The notes below the pieces were generated by a model. That model was not told where the DNA came from. It worked only from the letters and a program-made list of their open reading frames with translations, and did not search any database. From the NCBI GenBank assembly GCA_019323195.1, contig JAHWHQ010000015.1:1-14148 (forward strand): a DNA stretch of 14,148 nucleotides, read 5' to 3'. This document shows positions 6,018 through 12,612 of the stretch, piece by piece. Origin of the DNA: Candidatus Woesearchaeota archaeon (lineage in GTDB: Archaea; Nanobdellota; Nanobdellia; Woesearchaeales; JACPBV01). The position numbers and the translations under genes were made by a program. Each line of letters opens with the position of its first letter. Positions within the stretch are counted from its first letter, which is position 1.

Positions 6018-6041
6018 GGGTTGCAGCTTGCGTGATGTCCA

Positions 6042-6500
6042 ATGAAATACAGCTATTCAAAAAATAATTACAATAAGGAAAGCATGGCCAGGATAGTAGG
6101 AAGGTCTCTTCCGATCTCCACAAAGTTCAGTGTTGAGATCTGCAGCCTTATCAGGAAAAAGAGCACTGCCGATGCAAAGAAGATCCTCCAGGACGTCATT
6201 GACCAGAAAAAGTCAGTCCCCTTCAGGACATTCAACAGGGGTCTAAGCCATAAGAGCGCCAACGGGCCTGGAAGATACCCGAAAAATGCTGCTATTGAGA
6301 TTATCAAGTTGCTTGAGGGTGTAGAGGCAAACGCGCAGTTCAAGGGTATCAACACCTCCAACCTGAACATCATCCATATAAACGCCCATCTGGCAAGCAG
6401 GCCGTGGCGTTATGGAAGGCAGAGAAGAAGAAAAACAAAAAGGACAAGTATAGAGATAATCGTTGAAGAAAAAGCCGTAGAGAAGAAAAGGGAAAAATGA
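6042..6500 (+). CDS. rpl22: Large-subunit ribosomal protein uL22
   Basis: This 152-residue uL22 lines the exit tunnel with a long beta hairpin and binds several 23S rRNA domains. The N-terminus MKYSYSKNNYNKESMARIVG matches the archaeal YSY...AR.(V/M)GR pattern, so the first ATG is right rather than the internal Met15. The core reads RSLPISTKFSVEICSLIRKK, then VPFRTFNRGLSHK, GPGRYPKNAAIEIIKLLEGV and INAHLASRPWRYGRQRRRKT, the hairpin tip. The C-terminus ends in a short charged tail. GTGAT at 6032-6036, about 5 nt upstream, matches the GGTGAT part of the archaeal Shine-Dalgarno consensus. The stop overlaps the uS3 start by 4 nt. Confidence 0.96.
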   Translation: MKYSYSKNNYNKESMARIVGRSLPISTKFSVEICSLIRKKSTADAKKILQDVIDQKKSVPFRTFNRGLSHKSANGPGRYPKNAAIEIIKLLEGVEANAQFKGINTSNLNIIHINAHLASRPWRYGRQRRRKTKRTSIEIIVEEKAVEKKREK

Positions 6501-7243
6501 TTGAAAGAAAATTTGTTACTGAAAAAATAAAGGAATCTCAGATTCAGGAGTATGTAGCCGGCAATCTGAGGAATGCCGGTCTGAGCCACATAAAGGTCCA
6601 AAAGACGCCTTTAGGGGAAAAGATAATTGTCTACACGTCAAGGCCGGGCCTGGTTGTCGGAAGGAAAGGCCAGAATATCAAGCAGATGACCAAGACCCTG
6701 AAAAAGAGGTTTGAGCTTGAGAACCCCCAGATAGAGATTTCCGAGGTTGAGAACATAGGTCTAAATGCCTCTATAATGGCTGATAACATTGCTTCATATC
6801 TGGAAAAATTCGGAACCAGGAACTTCAAGGGCATTGGCCATAAGATAATGACCCAGGTTATGAGTTCAGGCGCCTTGGGTGTTGAGATAATATTAAGCGG
6901 CAAGATACCGAGCTCAAGAGCCAAATCATGGAGATTTTACTCGGGTTACTTAAGAAAATGCGGTGATGTCTCGATAGAAGGCGTAGATAAGGCTTATGCT
7001 GTCGCAAGATTAAAATCCGGCATTGTCGGGATAAAGATTGCGATAATGCCCCCTGACATCAAGCTTCCTGATGACATCCAGCTTTCAGAGGAAAAAGAAG
7101 AGGCCGTAGAAGAGGTAAAAGAAGAGAAAGAGGATCAGGATAATACCAAAGAGCAAAAAAAGGAAAAAGCAAAGAAAAGGTCCAGAAAAGAAAGCCCTAA
7201 GGAGGAGAAGGATGAAAATAAAGGAAATAAGGTCCATGGATAA
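6497..7243 (+). CDS. rps3: Small-subunit ribosomal protein uS3 with long charged tail
   Basis: This 248-residue uS3 sits at the mRNA entry side of the 30S head. The N-terminal KH domain has the GxxG loop VGRKGQNIKQM (GRKG at 55-58). The C-terminal domain carries the archaeal signature AKSWRFYSGYLRKCGD and ends near PDIKLPDDIQL. About 52 further residues (from about 197) are almost entirely Glu, Lys, Asp and Arg. Low-complexity tails on uS3 are common in archaea; this one is probably disordered. The start overlaps uL22 in an ATGA joint. The last 32 nt overlap the start of uL29 in another frame, so the tail's end is constrained by the uL29 N-terminus. Confidence 0.97.
   Translation: MIERKFVTEKIKESQIQEYVAGNLRNAGLSHIKVQKTPLGEKIIVYTSRPGLVVGRKGQNIKQMTKTLKKRFELENPQIEISEVENIGLNASIMADNIASYLEKFGTRNFKGIGHKIMTQVMSSGALGVEIILSGKIPSSRAKSWRFYSGYLRKCGDVSIEGVDKAYAVARLKSGIVGIKIAIMPPDIKLPDDIQLSEEKEEAVEEVKEEKEDQDNTKEQKKEKAKKRSRKESPKEEKDENKGNKVHG
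7199..7205 (+). promoter_or_regulatory. Ribosome binding site of uL29 inside uS3
   Basis: AAGGAGG lies 6 nt before the ATG at 7212 and within the uS3 coding region. It decides the uL29 start over the later in-frame ATG at 7236 and shows independent initiation inside the overlap. Confidence 0.75.
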
Positions 7244-7421
7244 GGGAGACCTGAGCGTGAAGCTGGAAGAGCTGAAAAAGGAACTGATAAAGCTTAACGC
7301 CCAGGTAGCTGTAGGGACTGTCCCAAAAAGTCCAGGCCATGTCAGGCAGGTAAAAAAGAATATCGCAAAGATACTTACTGTTATCCATGAAAAAAATTCG
7401 GAGGTAGATGCCAAAACATGA
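7212..7421 (+). CDS. rpl29: Large-subunit ribosomal protein uL29
   Basis: This 69-residue uL29 is a small two-helix protein near the tunnel exit beside uL23. The N-terminus MKIKEIRSMDKGDLSVKLEE matches the archaeal K.(K)EIR.M pattern, followed by LKKELIKLNAQVAVGTVPKS and VRQVKKNIAKILTVIHEK. The conserved KEIRSM requires the ATG at 7212, which has a strong AAGGAGG upstream; the ATG at 7236 would remove it. This start overlaps the end of uS3 by 32 nt, unusually long for this cluster. The stop overlaps the aIF1 start by 4 nt. Confidence 0.93.
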   Translation: MKIKEIRSMDKGDLSVKLEELKKELIKLNAQVAVGTVPKSPGHVRQVKKNIAKILTVIHEKNSEVDAKT

Positions 7422-7726
7422 GCGAAATATGCACAAAGTGCGGTTTGCCAAAAGAGCTGTGCGTTTGTGAAACAATAGCAAAAGAAAGCCAAAAGATAAT
7501 CGTAAAGCTGGTAAAGAAGAAATTCAACAAGCTGAGCACAGTCGTCGAAGGTATAGACGAAAAAGAGATCAACATAAAAGACTTGGCCAAAAAATTAAAA
7601 AGCAAGTTTGCCTGCGGCGGAACAGCAAAAGAAGGAAGGATAGAGCTTCAGGGAGACCACAAGCAGAACGTAAAAGAGATATTGGTCCAGTCTGGTTTCG
7701 CGCCAGAGACTATAGAGATTAGGTAA
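7418..7726 (+). CDS. sui1: Translation initiation factor aIF1 (SUI1 family)
   Basis: This 102-residue protein is the archaeal homologue of eIF1, which binds the 30S P site and enforces correct start-codon and initiator-tRNA selection. Residues about 24-100 form the SUI1 domain: KIIVKLVKKKFNKLSTVVEG, then LKSKFACGGTAKEGRIELQG and VKEILVQSGFAPETIEI. The ACGGT block is the family signature. The N-terminus carries C5-x2-C8 and C15-x-C17, a possible zinc knuckle, as in many archaeal members. Its place between uL29 and uS17 is the standard archaeal one. In many archaea the RNase P protein gene (Rpp29) follows here; instead uS17 begins 14 nt after the stop. Confidence 0.95.
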   Translation: MSEICTKCGLPKELCVCETIAKESQKIIVKLVKKKFNKLSTVVEGIDEKEINIKDLAKKLKSKFACGGTAKEGRIELQGDHKQNVKEILVQSGFAPETIEIR

Positions 7727-7740
7727 ATTACGAGGAAAAA

Positions 7741-8187
7741 ATGGAAGAAAAGACCAAAAATATAGGCCTAAAAGTAAAATCAAAGCAGTTAAAAGGCTGT
7801 AATGATACTAACTGCCCCTTCCATGGTAGGCTAAAGTGCAGGGGAAAGATCTTCACAGGCGTTGTTATAGCTGCAAAGATGCAGAAGACAGCAACAATAG
7901 AGTTCGTAAGGCGTTACTACCTCCCTAAATATGAAAGGTTCGAAAAAAGAAGAACAAGGATAAAAGCCCATAATCCTAAATGTATCGGAGCTGAAGAGGG
8001 CGACATCGTAAGGGTCTCTGAATGCAGGCCTTTAAGCAAGACGAAGAACTTTGTCATAATAGAGAATTTAGGGAAAGAAAAAGGGTTTAAGGAGAAGACA
8101 GAAGCCTTGGAAGAAGGCAAGAAAAGGAAAGTAAAGGAGGAAGAAGGGGAAGTTGCCCCTGCCCGGGAAGAGCCTGGGGATAGGTAA
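7741..8187 (+). CDS. rps17: Small-subunit ribosomal protein uS17, tail-extended
   Basis: This 148-residue uS17 is a primary 16S rRNA binder of OB fold. The archaeal N-terminal region has C20, C25, H28 and C33 (CNDTNCPFHGRLKCRG), of which CPFHG is the family hallmark. The core reads FTGVVIAAKMQKTATIEFVR, YYLPKYERFEKRRTRIKAHN and EGDIVRVSECRPLSKTKNFV. Typical archaeal uS17 ends soon after this; here about 38 more residues of Lys/Glu-rich tail follow, ending APAREEPGDR. GAGG at 7732-7735 is 5 nt from the ATG. uL14 follows after 2 nt. Confidence 0.96.
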   Translation: MEEKTKNIGLKVKSKQLKGCNDTNCPFHGRLKCRGKIFTGVVIAAKMQKTATIEFVRRYYLPKYERFEKRRTRIKAHNPKCIGAEEGDIVRVSECRPLSKTKNFVIIENLGKEKGFKEKTEALEEGKKRKVKEEEGEVAPAREEPGDR

Positions 8188-8189
8188 AG

Positions 8190-8591
8190 ATGCAGGCAGT
8201 AAAAGCTAAAGTTACCAGGGCCCTGCCGTTAGGGTCCAGGATTGCAACATGTGACAATTCAGGAGCTAAGGTAATAAAGGTATGCAGCGTATACAGGAAC
8301 AAGACCGTAAAAGGGAGGCTCCAGGCAGCAGGTGTTGGCGACTTGATACTTGCATCAGTAGTGAGGGGAAAGCCTGAGATGAGAAAGCAGACAGTGTTCG
8401 CTGTCATCGTAAGGCAGAAAAGGGAATACCGCCGTCCTGACGGCATGAGGGTAAAATTTGAGGACAATGCGGCAGCTGTTCTGAAGGACGAAAAAGGAAA
8501 CCCAAAAGGGACCATATTCAAGGGTCCTATCGCAAAAGAGGCAACTGAAAGGTGGCCTGGCGTTGCAAAGATAGCGAGGATTGTTGTATAA
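8190..8591 (+). CDS. rpl14: Large-subunit ribosomal protein uL14
   Basis: This 133-residue uL14 lies at the subunit interface, contacts the 30S subunit and is the site where anti-association factor aIF6 binds. The pattern is unambiguous: TRALPLGSRIATCDNSGAKV, then GRLQAAGVGDLILASVVRGK, VFAVIVRQKREYRRPDGMRV and FEDNAAAVLKDEKGNPKGT. The C-terminus reads FKGPIAKEATERWPGVAKIA. Its length is standard for archaea. The stop shares one base with the uL24 start (TAATG). Confidence 0.97.
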   Translation: MQAVKAKVTRALPLGSRIATCDNSGAKVIKVCSVYRNKTVKGRLQAAGVGDLILASVVRGKPEMRKQTVFAVIVRQKREYRRPDGMRVKFEDNAAAVLKDEKGNPKGTIFKGPIAKEATERWPGVAKIARIVV

Positions 8592-9007
8592 TGAAAAAGA
8601 AATTTTCATCATCATGGAAAAAGAGCAGGCAGGTAAGAAAACAGAGGAAATACAGGTATAATGCCCCTCTTCATATAAAGCAGAAATTTGTTCATGTTCA
8701 CCTTTCAAAAGAGCTGAAAAAGAAATATAACACAAGAAGCCTTGGCCTGAAAAAAGGCGATAAGGTAAAGGTAGTAAGGGGACAGTTCAGGAAGCACACC
8801 GGAAACGTCGAGAAGGTTGACCTGAAGAAATGTAAGGTCATCTTAAGCGGCATAGAAATAACAAAGAAAGAGGGAAGCCAGACAACCTATCCTATAAATC
8901 CCTCAAACCTGGTCATAACCGAACTGAACCTTGACGACAAGATGAGGCAGAAGATCATTGAAAGGAAAAAAGGGTCTAAATTACCTGACAAGAAGGAGAA
9001 AAAATGA
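8591..9007 (+). CDS. rpl24: Large-subunit ribosomal protein uL24
   Basis: This 138-residue uL24 is an assembly-initiator protein near the tunnel exit. The N-terminus MKKKFSSSWKKSRQVRKQRK is the archaeal type, followed by NAPLHIKQKFVHVHLSKELK. The KOW motif is KKGDKVKVVRGQFRKHTGNV, then KVDLKKCKVILSGIE. The basic C-terminus ends SKLPDKKEKK. A GTG at 8552 in the same frame would add 13 unrelated residues encoded inside uL14, so I take the ATG at 8591. The last 4 nt overlap eS4 (ATGA). Confidence 0.95.
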   Translation: MKKKFSSSWKKSRQVRKQRKYRYNAPLHIKQKFVHVHLSKELKKKYNTRSLGLKKGDKVKVVRGQFRKHTGNVEKVDLKKCKVILSGIEITKKEGSQTTYPINPSNLVITELNLDDKMRQKIIERKKGSKLPDKKEKK

Positions 9008-9696
9008 AATCGCACATAAAAAGGCTGGCAATTCCGAAATCATGGCCTATTAAGAAGAACGGGATAACATTCATCACAAAACCATGCCCTGGTCCGCACC
9101 CTGTAAAGATGGGCCTGCCCCTTAAGCTGGTGATAAGGGACATGCTGGGCATTGCCAAAAGCTCAAAAGAGGTCAAGAATATCCTGCACAATAACGAGAT
9201 TTTAGTTGACGGGGTCAGGAGGAAAGACCTAAAATTCCCTGTAGGCATCATGGACGTCATCGAGATCAAAAAAAGCGATGAGCATTTCAGGGTTGTACTT
9301 GAGAAGGAAAAGATCAGGCTTATTCCTATAGACAAAAAAGAAGCCTCCTTAAAGCCATGCAAGATTATGGGCAAGAGCCTGGTGAAGGGAAAGACCCAGC
9401 TTAACCTTTACGATGGGAAGAACATGTTAATCGGCAAAGGCAGCTACAGCGTAGGTGACACGGTAGTCATCACCCTTCCAAAACAGGAGATAAAAGAGCA
9501 TATCAAGCTTGAGAAAGGCTGCTCCATCTACCTCATAGGCGGCAAGCACGTAGGCGATACAGGAAAGATTCACGACATCATATTCAACAAGGTAACATAC
9601 AAAGGAAAAAGCGGAGAGATAATTGAAACATTAAAGAAATATGTCTTTGTCATAGGTAAAGACAAGGCAGCAGTTTCTCTGGCAAAAAAGAAGTAA
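9004..9696 (+). CDS. rps4e: Small-subunit ribosomal protein eS4
   Basis: This 230-residue eS4 is a protein of archaea and eukaryotes absent from bacteria. The N-terminus is HIKRLAIPKSWPIKKNGITF, followed by PGPHPVKMGLPLKLVIRDML. The S4-type RNA-binding domain spans about residues 45-105 (ILHNNEILVDGVRRKDLKFP, GIMDVIEI). The central domain has LNLYDGKNMLIGKGSYSVGD, and a KOW-like motif lies near the C-terminus (GGKHVGDTGKIHDI). GGAG at 8995-8998, within uL24, is 5 nt from the ATG. Its position between uL24 and uL5 is the usual archaeal one. Confidence 0.97.
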   Translation: MKSHIKRLAIPKSWPIKKNGITFITKPCPGPHPVKMGLPLKLVIRDMLGIAKSSKEVKNILHNNEILVDGVRRKDLKFPVGIMDVIEIKKSDEHFRVVLEKEKIRLIPIDKKEASLKPCKIMGKSLVKGKTQLNLYDGKNMLIGKGSYSVGDTVVITLPKQEIKEHIKLEKGCSIYLIGGKHVGDTGKIHDIIFNKVTYKGKSGEIIETLKKYVFVIGKDKAAVSLAKKK

Positions 9697-9697
9697 A

Positions 9698-10204
9698 ATG
9701 AATCAGATGAGAAGCATAAAAATAGAGAAAATAACGCTCAATATCGGAGCAGGTAAAGAGCAGAGCAAGCTCGAGAAAGGCATGCTGCTTTTAAAAAATG
9801 TCACAGGCATCAGCCCTGTAAAGACATTTACGAACAAGAGGATACCGTCATGGGGCTTAAGGCCTGGACTTCCTATTGGGTGCAAACTGACGTTAAGGAA
9901 AAAAAAGGCTGAAGAAATCCTGATCAGGCTTCTTGACGCCAAGGAGAATAAGCTAAGCGCCGCCCAGTTTGATCAGGGCGGGAATATTGCATTCGGCATC
10001 CAGGAGTACATAGACATCCCTGGTGTCAAGTACGACCCTAAGATAGGGATAATGGGCTTTGAGGTCTGTGTAACGCTCGAAAGGCCGGGTTTCAGGATCA
10101 AAAAAAGGAGGATCATGAAAAGGAAGATATCCCCTGGCCACAGCATAAAAAAAGAAGAGGCGATAGAATTCATGAAAGAGAGGTTTAACGTAAAGATAAT
10201 CTGA
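9698..10204 (+). CDS. rpl5: Large-subunit ribosomal protein uL5
   Basis: This 168-residue uL5 binds 5S rRNA and contacts P-site tRNA in the central protuberance. Diagnostic segments are MRSIKIEKITLNIGAGKEQS, VKTFTNKRIPSWGLRPGLPI, CKLTLRKKKAEEIL and FDQGGNIAFGIQEYIDIPGV, then YDPKIGIMGFEVCVTLERPG and RIKKRRIMKRKISPGHS. The first ATG lies one base after the eS4 stop. The ATG three codons later (9707) gives MRSIKIEK and cannot be excluded. The length is typical of archaea. Confidence 0.96.
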   Translation: MNQMRSIKIEKITLNIGAGKEQSKLEKGMLLLKNVTGISPVKTFTNKRIPSWGLRPGLPIGCKLTLRKKKAEEILIRLLDAKENKLSAAQFDQGGNIAFGIQEYIDIPGVKYDPKIGIMGFEVCVTLERPGFRIKKRRIMKRKISPGHSIKKEEAIEFMKERFNVKII

Positions 10205-10225
10205 TTTAATCAGGCTCACAAATCA

Positions 10226-10231
10226 GGGAGG
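10226..10231 (+). promoter_or_regulatory. Ribosome binding site of uS14
   Basis: GGGAGG lies 5 nt before the ATG at 10237 in the 32-nt gap after uL5. It supports the long form of uS14 over a start at the internal Met24. Confidence 0.7.
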
Positions 10232-10236
10232 AAAAA

Positions 10237-10467
10237 ATGACTTACTCAAACCATAAAAAGGTCTTCAAGCAGCTGAAGGTCAAACCCGTCAAGCTTAAGA
10301 GATTTATGAAGCACAACGCTCCGAAAGAAAGAAAATTCGGTCCCACCACCAAGCATTGCAGGATATGCGGCACTCCAAGGGGCCACATAGGAAAATACGG
10401 CCTAAACATCTGCAGGAGGTGCTTCAGGAATATGGCCACCAAATTAAGCTTTAAAAAATACAACTGA
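10237..10467 (+). CDS. rps14: Small-subunit ribosomal protein uS14, zinc type, N-extended
   Basis: This 76-residue uS14 is a 30S head protein. The zinc site is C41-x2-C44 and C59-x2-C62 (HCRICGTPRGHIGKYGLNIC, RRCF), followed by the archaeal C-terminus ATKLSFKKYN. Archaeal uS14 is usually about 50-56 residues and would begin near Met24 or His26. Here a basic 23-residue extension, MTYSNHKKVFKQLKVKPVKL, precedes it, and the ribosome binding site lies before the longer start. The extension is therefore probably translated. uS8 follows after 9 nt. Confidence 0.93.
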   Translation: MTYSNHKKVFKQLKVKPVKLKRFMKHNAPKERKFGPTTKHCRICGTPRGHIGKYGLNICRRCFRNMATKLSFKKYN

Positions 10468-10476
10468 GGATAAAAA

Positions 10477-10866
10477 ATGTTAAACGACACACTTGCAACC
10501 GCTTTGTCGGCTGTAATCAATATGGAAAAGACAGGCAAGAAGGAATGTGTAATTAGGCCTTCCTCCAAGATAATCAAGTTCGTGCTTAAGATAATGAACG
10601 AGAACAACTACATAGGATCTTTTGAGGAGGTTGCCACTGCAAAAGGTAATATGCTCAAGGTCAACCTTCTCGGCAATATAAACAAATGCGGGGCGATAAA
10701 GCCGAGATACAGCGTAAAGAAAGCGGGGTACGAGAAGTTTGAGAAGAGGTACCTTCCGGCAAAGGACTTCGGGATTATCTTCGTATCGACATCAAAAGGC
10801 ATTCTAACCCACAATGAAGCCAAGAAAAAAGGATTAGGAGGCAAGCTGATAGCATTCTGCTATTAA
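10477..10866 (+). CDS. rps8: Small-subunit ribosomal protein uS8
   Basis: This 129-residue uS8 is a primary binder of the central domain of 16S rRNA. The archaeal-type N-terminus is MLNDTLATALSAVINMEKTG, followed by CVIRPSSKIIKFVLKIMNEN and NYIGSFEEV. Further family segments are NKCGAIKPRYSVKKAGYEKF, RYLPAKDFGIIFVSTSKGIL and THNEAKKKGLGGKLIAFCY, the last being the conserved rRNA-binding end. Its length is standard for archaea. It sits between uS14 and uL6 as expected. Confidence 0.97.
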   Translation: MLNDTLATALSAVINMEKTGKKECVIRPSSKIIKFVLKIMNENNYIGSFEEVATAKGNMLKVNLLGNINKCGAIKPRYSVKKAGYEKFEKRYLPAKDFGIIFVSTSKGILTHNEAKKKGLGGKLIAFCY

Positions 10867-10876
10867 AGGTCCCATA

Positions 10877-11431
10877 ATGGCCAAAGAGAAAAAAGAAATA
10901 AAAGCTGAGATAGGAATTCCTGAAGGGGCATCGGTTGAAATAGAAGGACCTATTGTCCGGATCAAGGGAAAGGCAGGAGAGGTTGCTAAAAAGCTTTTCA
11001 ACCCTAAGATCAGGCTCACGAAAGAAGGGAATAATCTTGTCCTGAAGGCCTTAAGATCCACAAAAAGGGAGCAGAAACTGGTGAATACCTTCAGGGCCCA
11101 CATAAAAAATATGCTAAAGGGCTCTGGCGATTCATATAATTATAAGCTAAAGATATGCTCGGGGCATTTCCCGATGAACGTATCAGTCAAAGGCAATGAG
11201 TTCATAGTAAAAAACTTTTTCGGGGAAAAGATACCCCGTATCCTTAAGATAAAAGAAGGCGTCACTGTAAAGGTCGAAGGAGACATCGTTTTGGTCAGCT
11301 CTGCAGATAAAGAGCTTGCAGGCCAGGTTGCCGCAGATATCGAGCATCTCGTTAAGAGGACCAGGTATGACCTAAGGATATTTCAGGACGGCATCTACAT
11401 AACTGAGAAAGCCGGAACAGAGGCAAGATAA
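10877..11431 (+). CDS. rpl6: Large-subunit ribosomal protein uL6
   Basis: This 184-residue uL6 sits near the sarcin-ricin loop and the factor-binding site. It shows the two repeated beta-alpha domains: IGIPEGASVEIEGPIVRIKG in the first and KIKEGVTVKVEGDIVLVSSA in the second. Between them lie TFRAHIKNMLKGSGDSYNYK and LKICSGHFPMNVSVKGNEFI, typical of archaea. The C-terminus RTRYDLRIFQDGIYITEK is the conserved end. It starts 10 nt after uS8, with only a weak AGGT upstream. A 45-nt gap to eL32 follows. Confidence 0.97.
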   Translation: MAKEKKEIKAEIGIPEGASVEIEGPIVRIKGKAGEVAKKLFNPKIRLTKEGNNLVLKALRSTKREQKLVNTFRAHIKNMLKGSGDSYNYKLKICSGHFPMNVSVKGNEFIVKNFFGEKIPRILKIKEGVTVKVEGDIVLVSSADKELAGQVAADIEHLVKRTRYDLRIFQDGIYITEKAGTEAR

Positions 11432-11476
11432 AGGAAAAGATAATTAAACTATAACCAATGTATCAAGGAAAATAAA

Positions 11477-12127
11477 ATGAGCAACATAAAACCGCTGCTT
11501 GACTTAAGGGAAAAGATGAAGGAAAAAAAGCCTGATTTTATCAGGCAGGACCCCCATAAGAAAAGGCTTAGGAAAAGGTGGGTAAAGCCGAGGGGCCTGC
11601 ATTCCAAGGTCAGGCTTAAGAAAAAGGGCCATCCCAAAAAGGTCTCGGACGGCTATAGGGCCCCAAGAGAGGTAAGGGGGCTCAGCAGGCAGGGATTGAA
11701 AATAAAGATTGTCCATAATGAAAATGATCTTGGCATGGTAAGCAAAGAAAAAGAAGGTGTCATCATAGCCTCCAATGTCGGCCTGAAAAACAAGATTTTG
11801 CTCATGAGAAAAGCTAAAGAAAGCGGCATTAAGATCCTCAACCTGAATGTTGATGAATACCTAAAAGTAAAAGAAGAAGGTATAAAGGAAAGGCTTGAGA
11901 AGAAAAAAGCCAAGGAAAAGGAGAAAAAGAAAAAGAAGGAAAAAGAAGAGGAGAAGAAACTGGAAGAAAAATTAGATGAAGAGGAGAAGAAAAAACAGGG
12001 CAAAGAAGAGAAGGTAAGTGAAGAGGAGAAGAAAAAACAGGAGAAACGGGAAAAAAAGTCTTCCCTATCCCAGGCAGAGCTTGAGAAAAAAGAAAAAGAT
12101 AAGTTTCTCACTAAGAGGGATGTCTAG
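11477..12127 (+). CDS. rpl32e: Large-subunit ribosomal protein eL32 with long KE-rich tail
   Basis: This 216-residue protein contains eL32, an archaeal/eukaryal large-subunit protein, in residues 1-130. The core is FIRQDPHKKRLRKRWVKPRG, GHPKKVSDGYRAPREVRGLS and EGVIIASNVGLKNKILLMRK, with a final strand near ILNLNVDEYL. Residues 131-216 are almost entirely Lys, Glu, Gln, Arg and Leu and probably form a long charged helix or disordered tail. The tail contains an exact 23-nt direct repeat at 11977-11999 and 12019-12041. Some archaeal eL32 proteins carry extra terminal domains, but I recognise none here. It is separated by 45 nt from uL6 and 41 nt from eL19, the loosest joints in the cluster. Confidence 0.95.
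   Translation: MSNIKPLLDLREKMKEKKPDFIRQDPHKKRLRKRWVKPRGLHSKVRLKKKGHPKKVSDGYRAPREVRGLSRQGLKIKIVHNENDLGMVSKEKEGVIIASNVGLKNKILLMRKAKESGIKILNLNVDEYLKVKEEGIKERLEKKKAKEKEKKKKKEKEEEKKLEEKLDEEEKKKQGKEEKVSEEEKKKQEKREKKSSLSQAELEKKEKDKFLTKRDV
11977..12041 (+). repeat. 23-nt direct repeat in the eL32 tail
   Basis: Positions 11977-11999 and 12019-12041 are identical and lie 42 nt (14 codons) apart in frame. They encode repeated EEEKKKQ blocks, which suggests the tail grew partly by duplication. Confidence 0.85.
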
Positions 12128-12168
12128 CTGCCCTGACCTGTGTAAGCCCGTATCATACTTAATCCAAA

Positions 12169-12612
12169 ATGAAACTCAATAACCAAAAAAGGCTGGCTGC
12201 CCAGCTGTTGAAATGCTCCAAAAAGAGAATAAAGTTTGACAATGACAGGCTAAGCGATATAAAGGAGGCAATAACCAAGGCAGACATAAAAGACCTTATA
12301 AACGACAAGGCTATAAAGAAGGTTCATGCCAAGGGAGTCTCCAGGGTAAGGGCAAGGAAAAGGCTGGTCCAGAGAAAAAAAGGCAAGCAAAAGGGTCGTG
12401 GCTCGATAAAAGGGGCAAAAAACGCAAGGCTGCCAAGGAAGAGGGAATGGATCAACAAGATAAGGTCACAAAGGAAACTGCTAAGTGAACTAAAGGAAAA
12501 AAAGATCATCGATGATGCGCTCTATAGCGAGCTTTACCTGAAGTCAAAAGGAAACTTTTTCAGGAGCAGAAGGCACATTAAGCTTTATTTAGAGGGAAGA
12601 ATTAAAAAATGA
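12169..12612 (+). CDS. rpl19e: Large-subunit ribosomal protein eL19
   Basis: This 147-residue eL19 is an all-helical archaeal/eukaryal protein that forms bridges to the small subunit. It begins MKLNNQKRLAAQLLKCSKKR, followed by FDNDRLSDIKEAITKADIKD, a basic turn RVRARKRLVQRKKGKQKGRG, SIKGAKNARLPRKREWINKI and a C-terminal helix ending YLKSKGNFFRSRRHIKLYL. Length and features are typical of archaea. No ribosome binding site is visible in the 41-nt gap upstream. The stop overlaps the uL18 start by 4 nt. Confidence 0.96.
   Translation: MKLNNQKRLAAQLLKCSKKRIKFDNDRLSDIKEAITKADIKDLINDKAIKKVHAKGVSRVRARKRLVQRKKGKQKGRGSIKGAKNARLPRKREWINKIRSQRKLLSELKEKKIIDDALYSELYLKSKGNFFRSRRHIKLYLEGRIKK

Noticed and set aside
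8552..8590. Upstream GTG start for uL24
   Set aside because: It would add 13 residues encoded in another frame of uL14; the ATG at 8591 gives the family N-terminus.
11653..12111. Minus-strand Ser/Phe-rich ORF opposite the eL32 tail
   Set aside because: It is the mirror of GAA/AAG-rich codons, which read as TTC/CTT on the other strand, and is a composition artefact.
12128..12168. Possible internal promoter between eL32 and eL19
   Set aside because: The 41-nt gap has no clear TATA-like block, and the flanking genes are in the expected order of one cluster.
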